From contig JAHDGT010000006.1 of the NCBI GenBank assembly GCA_020631675.1, positions 1 through 11,431 on the forward strand: a stretch of 11,431 nucleotides of DNA. The letters run 5' to 3'. This stretch comes from Bacteroidota bacterium (lineage in GTDB: Bacteria; Bacteroidota; Bacteroidia; Chitinophagales; UBA2359). The notes beneath the pieces are model-generated. The model was given only the letters and a program-made list of their open reading frames with translations, was not told where the DNA came from and did no database searches. Below are positions 1-4,602 of the stretch, one piece after another. A program made the translations under genes and the position numbers. Numbering within the stretch: position 1 is the stretch's first letter; each line of letters starts with the position of its first letter.

Positions 1-125
1 CCGGTACCCGCAGTGAAAGCTTGCGCTTTCTTAGATTCGAGACATGAGACTCGAGACGTGAGACTTTCGTGCCGTATGCCGATGGTTTTTCCGCTTGTTA
101 GCGCAGGCTTTTATTGTGGGTATGT
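1..125 (+). repeat. Copy A of a structured intergenic repeat (helix part only, left side cut by window)
   Basis: Bases 4-20 pair with 107-123 without interruption over 17 positions. Four of these pairs are G.T wobbles (15/112, 13/114, 10/117, 4/123) and the rest are Watson-Crick. The arms read GGTACCCGCAGTGAAAGC and GCTTTTATTGTGGGTAT. The same arms occur in copies at 4194-4330 (inverted) and 7631-7752. The interior shares GTGCCNNATGCCGAT with the 7631-7752 copy (about 69-84 here). The helix ends about 12 bases from the stop codon of the minus-strand porin gene. In the other two copies the CCGGTACC end continues into a second hairpin domain; here the window begins exactly at that point, so the partner domain is expected just outside. 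Function unknown. Confidence 0.75.
37..64. repeat. Two tandem 14-bp repeats inside copy A
   Basis: TCGAGACATGAGAC (37-50) is followed directly by TCGAGACGTGAGAC (51-64), differing at one base. It lies in the variable interior of the structured repeat and is absent from the interiors of the other two copies, so it is probably a local expansion or a small repeat inserted into the element. Confidence 0.7.
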
Positions 126-135
126 GCCCTAATAA

Positions 136-1422
136 TTAAAAAAACCAGCCAACAGATAAAGAGGGACGAATGCTATAGCGTTGAAATTCAATATCTGTAT
201 TGAAAGTGGAATTGCGTACGCTGGTTGCCAGTCCGTAAAAATATTGTGTAGCTAAGGCGGCGGTAAAGTGCTCAGCTACTGTGATCTGTACGCCCCCTGC
301 TAAGAGAATGCCATTAGAGGCGGGGCTTTCTAAACGTGCATGATCTGTTAAGTTACCCGAAGTGTGGTAGCCTGCTCCGATAGTGGCGGATAAGCGTTCA
401 CCAAATTGATTTTTAAGTGCTAAAGAGTACTCGAATGAGTCGGATAGTTTCACACCTAGTGTGCGATTTCTAGCTCCATTTATTTCTGAACCATAATCAA
501 TATTCTGACCATCGTGATGATCCCAGCCGTAGCGAGTGATCTGACCGCTGATGTAAGTATCTTTTGTTCCTCCGAGATAATGGGTAAAGCCGATGCTCAT
601 ACGATCGGGAAGTCGATAAGTGGTAGAAGCAGAAGTAGTCGGGAACTCGGCAGCCAGGCTTCTCGGCACATCAAAAGTGGCTGTTCCATCTGTTAATCTT
701 CCTCTTGCTCTGCCGATGTAGCTGACACCGATATGCATTTGTTCTGTGGGCTTGATGTGAATTCCCCCGTTGAAAGTCCATATCCCCCCATTCGCTTCCA
801 CACTTTCGGTATTAGTGGCAACATAGCTGGATAGCGGATTGGTATCATAAGGCAATGCTCTGGTCTGGGCGTAATCCATACGCACGATCACGATACCCGC
901 CCCTAAAGAGATCTTTTCCGTCAATGGATAGCTGACCGTGGGCTGGATGTAAATGGAATTAAAAGTAGAGCTCAATACAATGGATCTGCCCTGCCAATCG
1001 TTTGGATAAACAGTATGATGCGCATAGGGTCGGTTGACGGATAAGCCCAAGTACAATTGCTTGTTATCATCCAGCTTGGAAAGCCCTAGGTTCAAGGGGA
1101 AGCTGAGGTATAGGTTGGGCAGATAGAGGGGCGAATCTTCCCATTGACTGGGTAATTGCGTACTGCCATATGCCTGAAATTGTCCTTGATCGAAACTGGC
1201 TGTTCCGCCTATTTGGATGCCTGGGCGACTATTCGGCATCATGCCCGGATTGTAGAATACGCTGGACAAGCCGATGGGCGTTGATACGTTGACATTAGCC
1301 AAGCCTGCTGAAAAAGCATCTTGGGCGTGGATCTGTGTTCCCCCGCCGCCAGCGTAGCAAGCAGGACCACATAGTACGAATAGACAGTATATCGTAAAGT
1401 ATGAAAGAAGACGCATTAGCAT
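136..1422 (-). CDS. FadL/OmpP1/TodX-type outer-membrane transport protein
   Basis: A 428-residue protein that by family would be a 14-stranded outer-membrane beta-barrel for hydrophobic compounds. A signal peptide covers about residues 1-24, ending at A-C-Y-A before GGGG. The mature N-terminus has the family's plug-like region: GGGTQIHAQDAFSAGLANVN, then SSVFYNPGMM (53-62), matching the usual 'FFNPAGM' pattern. NDWQGR (141-146) corresponds to the FadL 'W-x-GR' signature. The rest alternates polar and aromatic residues as amphipathic strands, and the chain ends in WFF, with the terminal Phe typical of barrels inserted by the Bam machinery. Length fits the family. Starts at residue 1 or Met3 are equally possible (MLMRLL). 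It is divergent from the lipoprotein gene at 1615, and nothing ties it to starch use. The family call is fairly firm; the substrate is unknown. Confidence 0.82.
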   Translation of the reverse strand: MLMRLLSYFTIYCLFVLCGPACYAGGGGTQIHAQDAFSAGLANVNVSTPIGLSSVFYNPGMMPNSRPGIQIGGTASFDQGQFQAYGSTQLPSQWEDSPLYLPNLYLSFPLNLGLSKLDDNKQLYLGLSVNRPYAHHTVYPNDWQGRSIVLSSTFNSIYIQPTVSYPLTEKISLGAGIVIVRMDYAQTRALPYDTNPLSSYVATNTESVEANGGIWTFNGGIHIKPTEQMHIGVSYIGRARGRLTDGTATFDVPRSLAAEFPTTSASTTYRLPDRMSIGFTHYLGGTKDTYISGQITRYGWDHHDGQNIDYGSEINGARNRTLGVKLSDSFEYSLALKNQFGERLSATIGAGYHTSGNLTDHARLESPASNGILLAGGVQITVAEHFTAALATQYFYGLATSVRNSTFNTDIEFQRYSIRPSLSVGWFF

Positions 1423-1475
1423 AGTTATTATTGAGGCGAAAGCACAATTGGATTGCTTTTCGATATGACAAGGGC

Positions 1476-1483
1476 CAAATTTA
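1476..1483 (-). promoter_or_regulatory. Candidate -7 box for the FadL-like gene
   Basis: On the minus strand this reads TAAATTTG, a perfect match to the Bacteroidota -7 consensus TAnnTTTG, 53 bases upstream of the start codon. At the -33 position there is ATG rather than the expected TTG (about 21 bases upstream), so the promoter is plausible but not complete. Confidence 0.42.
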
Positions 1484-1614
1484 GTGATTTGAGTAATAGA
1501 TTTTCATCTCTTATCGCTATCTTGCGTTTCTTTGAAAGCCCTTTCGGGGCTGTGTTTGTCCGAACACCCATTCATCAACTCTAAGCTCAAGCGCCTAAAA
1601 AAACGATTAACACG

Positions 1615-2319
1615 ATGAATATCAAAACCTTACTGTTTTTATTTGCCAGTTGTTTCCTAATGCTGTCTATAGCCTGTTCTTCAGAATATACTTGTTCTGA
1701 TTTAGAGCAAAATCAAGGAGAGATCGGTATAGATTGTGGTGGACCTTGTCCGCCTTGTACCAATACCGCTAGCTGTTCTGATGGTGTTCAGAATGGTGGT
1801 GAGTTAGGAGTAGACTGTGGCGGACCTTGCCCCGATGCCTGTGAAACTGTTGCCTCTTGCTTTGATGGCATTCAGAATCAGGGTGAAGAAGGTATCGACT
1901 GTGGCGGACCATGTCCTACCGCTTGTGAAGGAACAGACGGAAGCACGGATGGTACCGGTGGCACAGATGACGCTACATTTACCGCAACGATCACACCTGG
2001 TGACATTGACTTTACCGCCATGGATATAGAAGCGGTTTTCGCTGCTGATGTATTAGGTATTACCGGTTCTACCGATGAGATCACTATTACCATTGTTTAT
2101 GTAGGAACCCCTGAATTGGGCACCTTCCCATTTGATTTGACTTCGCCTGGTTCTTATGGCAATGTCAATGGTTCTGCGGTTACCTCTAATAATGGTAGCA
2201 TTACCTTTACCGAGGTAGCAGGAACTACGGTTTCAGGTACTTTCACTTTTACTGGTTTAGACATTGTTGGTGGTGGAGATACTACTATCAGTGGTGCATT
2301 TGATAGTGTGAGTTACTAA
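1615..2319 (+). CDS. Lipoprotein with three Cys-rich DCGGPC repeats and a beta-rich C-terminal domain
   Basis: A 234-residue predicted lipoprotein. The signal peptide ends at SIAC, with Cys21 as the lipidation site, followed by SSE. Three tandem repeats of about 27 residues begin at Cys27, Cys54 and Cys82, each with the pattern C-x-D-x-x-x-N-x-G-E-x-G-[IV]-DCGGPC-P-x-(x)-C. The cysteines probably form disulfides and the acidic residues could bind metal. A Gly/Ser/Thr/Asp-rich linker (105-119) leads to a beta-rich domain (about 121-234) ending in VSGTFTFTGLDI and TTISGAFDSVSY, a style seen in small Bacteroidota lipoproteins of the DUF6252 type (resemblance only). Such DCGGPC repeats occur in surface proteins of Bacteroidota and myxobacteria; I know no function for them. 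It stands alone on the plus strand, followed by a terminator and convergent with the FG-GAP gene. Confidence 0.8.
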   Translation: MNIKTLLFLFASCFLMLSIACSSEYTCSDLEQNQGEIGIDCGGPCPPCTNTASCSDGVQNGGELGVDCGGPCPDACETVASCFDGIQNQGEEGIDCGGPCPTACEGTDGSTDGTGGTDDATFTATITPGDIDFTAMDIEAVFAADVLGITGSTDEITITIVYVGTPELGTFPFDLTSPGSYGNVNGSAVTSNNGSITFTEVAGTTVSGTFTFTGLDIVGGGDTTISGAFDSVSY

Positions 2320-2340
2320 TTACAAAGTAATTTCTTTCCT

Positions 2341-2360
2341 AGTAACTTTTTAAAGTTACT
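2341..2360. other. Near-perfect palindrome after the lipoprotein gene
   Basis: AGTAACTTT (2341-2349) pairs with AAAGTTACT (2352-2360) across a two-base loop. It lies 22 bases after the lipoprotein stop and 23 bases before the terminator stem. It could be a 3'-end stabilising hairpin or a binding site. Confidence 0.5.
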
Positions 2361-2383
2361 TCCAAGTTTACCCAGATCAACCG

Positions 2384-2417
2384 AAAGGGCAGTTCATACG
2401 CAACTGCCCTTTTTTTA
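2384..2417 (+). terminator. Rho-independent terminator between convergent genes
   Basis: AAAGGGCAGTT (2384-2394) pairs perfectly with AACTGCCCTTT (2402-2412) around a seven-base loop, and the T run reaches 2417. It lies 65 bases after the lipoprotein stop and just past the stop of the opposing FG-GAP gene. The same stem on the minus strand is followed by only three T's, so it may serve that gene more weakly. Confidence 0.88.
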
Positions 2418-2436
2418 TTCGCCCTTATCCGTTTCC

Positions 2437-4149
2437 TCAATGCTTAATAAAAGGTCGTATCAACAGCTCCCCGTTTAGCTCCATTTGAAGGAAGTAAGTA
2501 CCTGCATCCAGATCTTTAATATTCAGAGAAAACTGACGATTTTGCTCTTGTTGAGTTAGAAGCAATCTTCCCATCACATCATAAACTTTTACCGCTATAG
2601 CTGTTGGTTTTTGAGTTGCCTCTAAACGCACGTTCAGTTGATCTGTACTTGGATTTGGAGATAGCTCCACTATTGTTTCCACAGTTTCATCTATTACGCT
2701 TGTAGGGAATGTTCCATCTTCATTCACCGTTAGTGTTTGATTGGCGAATAGCGCCGCTACTTCGATCGTTTGTCCCGACATCCAATCTATACCCAGGTCG
2801 TAGATCGCATTGTTTTCTCCTAAGCCAAAATGCATCGTATACGGCATTTGCGAAGCATAGCCAGAACCACCTAGTAATTCATCATTCGCCAATAATTCTT
2901 GTGCCCCTCCTGATGGTGGTGCGTAAAATTTCACGCTTGCCCCTACGGTATTCGTCGCGAAACCATTCAGCTTCAACTTGAACCAATTATTGTCGTTCTC
3001 CTCCATATTCAAAAAGAGCTGGTTGCCCGTAAATCCACCATTGGCTACTACAATGTCCAACATACCATCATTATTAAAATCCCCGTACGCACAAGCAAAA
3101 CCCGCATTAGGGCTGGCTAAAGGCGTACCCACTGCCACATCCGTAAAAGTCAGATCCCCATTGTTTCTATACAGTCTATTCGGCTGCATAGGTGGTATAT
3201 TGCTTTCATTAGTGATGTAGATATCCTGCCAACCGTCATTGTCGTAATCAAAGCTCATAATGCCCCAGCCCATGCCCGTATCATCCACGCCGGCTGCACC
3301 AGCAATATCCACATAAGTACCATCTTCTTGCTTGATCAATAGGGAGTTTTCATACAAATTGGTGATGTACAGATCCTTCAAACCATCTTTATTGAAATCG
3401 CCTACATCCACGCCCATCCCTTGTGCTTCCAATGACAAACCCATGTCCGCGTCAGCAGCCTCAAAATAGGTTCCCTGCACACATTCATACATAATGAAAG
3501 CCTGATTGGCATCATGGGTCAGATACAGATCCGTATCGCCATCATCATCATGATCAAATGCCACTGCACCCATAGAAATCTGATCATCGCTCACCCCATA
3601 TTCCGCCGTCACATTCTCGAAACTCATCTCCCCCAAATTCTGGTAAAGTACATTCTCTTCATTGATATTACTCACATTCAGATCAATGTCGCCGTCATTG
3701 TCGATCTGAATCAAATTCAAAGAACGCACCTCATGAAAATTCGCCACACCAGCCGCTGCTGTCACATCTAAGAACGAGCCGTCCTCCTGTTGCTCATAAA
3801 GCTTATCCTGACCATTATTCCCCACATAAAGATCCAAGTCGCCATCCATATCAAAATCGGCAAATACGCTCATTCTGCCGTCTCCCGCATCAGCTATCCC
3901 CCACTCTTCCGCCACATTCGTGAAAGTCAGATCCCCATTGTTTCTGTACATTAAATTGGGTTCCTCATTGCGGCAGGTCACATAAATATCGTCCCAGCCA
4001 TCTTGATCCACATCCACAACCGCTAAACCGTAATTGCTACCCACATGATCAATTCCAGCAGCTGCCGAAATATCCATGAAATTGGCGGTTTGGGCATAGG
4101 CACTAAGGCTTGTTAGAAGTGCCGTAAGTATTGAAAAAAGCGTTTTCAT
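2437..4149 (-). CDS. T9SS-secreted seven-repeat FG-GAP/VCBS propeller with ASPIC/UnbV domain
   Basis: A 570-residue protein of the CRTAC1-like type. The signal peptide covers residues 1-19 (SAYA before QTAN). Seven calcium-binding loops of the form D-x-[DN]-x-D-G-x-x-D-[IL] begin at residues 46, 98, 148, 199, 251, 301 and 357. The 50-56 residue spacing suggests a complete seven-bladed beta-propeller. Residues about 398-475 match the ASPIC/UnbV domain (VGASVKFYA, LLGGSGYASQMPYTMHFGLG, DWMSG, FANQTLTV). A T9SS type A sorting domain follows at about 492-570 (LSPNPSTDQLNV, VYDVMGRLL, LDAGTYFLQM, ending IRPFIKH). It should be calcium-dependent, exported through T9SS and either surface-attached or released. 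The family is usually assigned to adhesion or recognition on general grounds; the ligand is unknown. It is transcribed like the amylase, but a 453-bp repeat-filled gap separates them, so an operon is unlikely. Confidence 0.9.
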   Translation of the reverse strand: MKTLFSILTALLTSLSAYAQTANFMDISAAAGIDHVGSNYGLAVVDVDQDGWDDIYVTCRNEEPNLMYRNNGDLTFTNVAEEWGIADAGDGRMSVFADFDMDGDLDLYVGNNGQDKLYEQQEDGSFLDVTAAAGVANFHEVRSLNLIQIDNDGDIDLNVSNINEENVLYQNLGEMSFENVTAEYGVSDDQISMGAVAFDHDDDGDTDLYLTHDANQAFIMYECVQGTYFEAADADMGLSLEAQGMGVDVGDFNKDGLKDLYITNLYENSLLIKQEDGTYVDIAGAAGVDDTGMGWGIMSFDYDNDGWQDIYITNESNIPPMQPNRLYRNNGDLTFTDVAVGTPLASPNAGFACAYGDFNNDGMLDIVVANGGFTGNQLFLNMEENDNNWFKLKLNGFATNTVGASVKFYAPPSGGAQELLANDELLGGSGYASQMPYTMHFGLGENNAIYDLGIDWMSGQTIEVAALFANQTLTVNEDGTFPTSVIDETVETIVELSPNPSTDQLNVRLEATQKPTAIAVKVYDVMGRLLLTQQEQNRQFSLNIKDLDAGTYFLQMELNGELLIRPFIKH

Positions 4150-4225
4150 ATTTGATTAGTTTTAGGGGTTGATTTTATGCTTTATATATGGGTGCGTACC
4201 CGCAATAAAAAGGGGGGTGTTTTTT

Positions 4226-4233
4226 CAAAATTA
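4226..4233 (-). promoter_or_regulatory. Possible -7 box inside copy B facing the FG-GAP gene
   Basis: On the minus strand this reads TAATTTTG, a full match to TAnnTTTG, 76 bases upstream of the FG-GAP start codon. No TTG is seen 19-21 bases further upstream. If real, the repeat would supply the promoter and its right arm would be in the transcript leader. Confidence 0.3.
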
Positions 4234-4273
4234 CGATCCGACCTAAGAGAGATTTTATTTTTTTGTGGCAAAA

Positions 4274-4294
4274 AGACGTTATGATATAACGTCT
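4274..4294. repeat. REP-like GAGACGTTAT palindrome nested in copy B
   Basis: AGACGTTAT (4274-4282) and ATAACGTCT (4286-4294) form a perfect 9-bp stem with loop GAT. On the minus strand the context is CCGTAGAGACGTTAT. This resembles the GTAGAGACGTT...AACGTCTCTAC intergenic palindromes I recall as frequent in Bacteroidota and cyanobacterial genomes. It sits in the variable interior of the larger element and is absent from the other two copies. Confidence 0.65.
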
Positions 4295-4341
4295 CTACGG
4301 TAAAAAACCCTTTTTACTGCGGGTACCGGGCTATCCGTTCT

Positions 4342-4444
4342 TATTAAGCGCACTGCCTGTCGGTTCGTTGCTGCCTGTTGCGGTGGCTACCTCTGGGCCG
4401 CCCCCGCAACAGGCGCACTCACTCGCCATGCAGCACACTTAATA
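4342..4444 (-). other. Hairpin domain of copy B with conserved 19-nt loop
   Basis: The inner stem of 11 perfect pairs (4373-4383 with 4404-4414) encloses a 20-base loop. On the minus strand the loop is one G followed by GGCGGCCCAGAGGTAGCCA, identical to the loop of copy C. An outer stem of 15 pairs joins 4342-4356 to 4430-4444. Its three non-Watson-Crick positions are G.T wobbles on the minus strand but A/C mismatches on the plus strand. A 15x16-base internal loop separates the two stems. The form suggests a structured RNA or folded single-stranded DNA; transcription is not shown. Confidence 0.65.
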
Positions 4445-4483
4445 CCACTCCTATCCCTCGCACGGGTCAATGTGGCAATTCTC

Positions 4484-4557
4484 AATTTGAAAATTTGAAA
4501 ATGTTTGTTTTCAGAAAATATCATTTTCAAATTGACTCATTGTCAAATTTTCAAATT
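4484..4557. repeat. AT-rich inverted repeat of TTTGAAAA units
   Basis: AATTTGAAAATTTGA (4484-4498) is perfectly complementary to TCAAATTTTCAAATT (4543-4557). A second overlapping copy of the right arm (CATTTTCAAATTGA, 4522-4535) lies within the loop. It lies between the structured repeat and the octamer array, downstream of the amylase gene. No T-run terminator accompanies it. Confidence 0.65.
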
Positions 4558-4562
4558 CCGTT

Positions 4563-4599
4563 CACATCAGCACATCAGCACATCAGCACATCAGCACAT
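4563..4599. repeat. Octamer tandem repeat (CACATCAG, 4.6 copies)
   Basis: Four exact copies of CACATCAG (4563-4570, 4571-4578, 4579-4586, 4587-4594) and a partial fifth (CACAT). It ends three bases short of the amylase stop codon, so it would form the start of the amylase 3' untranslated region. Simple repeats like this change length readily. Confidence 0.9.
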
Positions 4600-4602
4600 T
4601 AA

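Larger units (their letters stand above)
4194..4465 (-). repeat. Copy B of the two-part structured intergenic repeat (inverted)
   Basis: Read on the minus strand the order matches copy C: AGGGATAG (4451-4458), a long hairpin with a conserved loop, GGATAGCCCGGTACCCGCAG, then a long-range helix. In that helix 4196-4214 pairs with 4308-4326 over 19 positions. The only non-Watson-Crick pair (A4205/C4317) is a T.G wobble on the minus strand. A further run of six pairs (T4220-4225 with A4302-4307) follows a small bulge. The element fills most of the gap between the amylase stop and the start of the FG-GAP gene. Its minus strand, the one that folds well, is also the sense strand of both neighbours, so it could be carried in a 3' or 5' untranslated region. 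Function unknown. Confidence 0.78.

Noticed and set aside
1537..1551. Small hairpin AGCCC-TTTCG-GGGCT upstream of the lipoprotein gene
   Set aside because: Only five pairs with no T run or conserved copy in the window; too weak to call a regulator or terminator.
4342..4444. Integron attC site or riboswitch
   Set aside because: The hairpin lacks attC-type GTTRRRY/RYYYAAC boxes and no gene cassettes are present. It does not match any riboswitch core I know, and the two copies lie on opposite strands relative to their neighbours.
4563..4599. CRISPR-like array
   Set aside because: The units are 8 bp and directly adjacent with no spacers, so this is a simple tandem repeat.
4378..4602. Plus-strand open frame of 74 codons
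   Set aside because: It lies wholly in repeat DNA; its C-terminus is a translation of the CACATCAG octamers and its N-terminus of the structured hairpin. No gene-like features.
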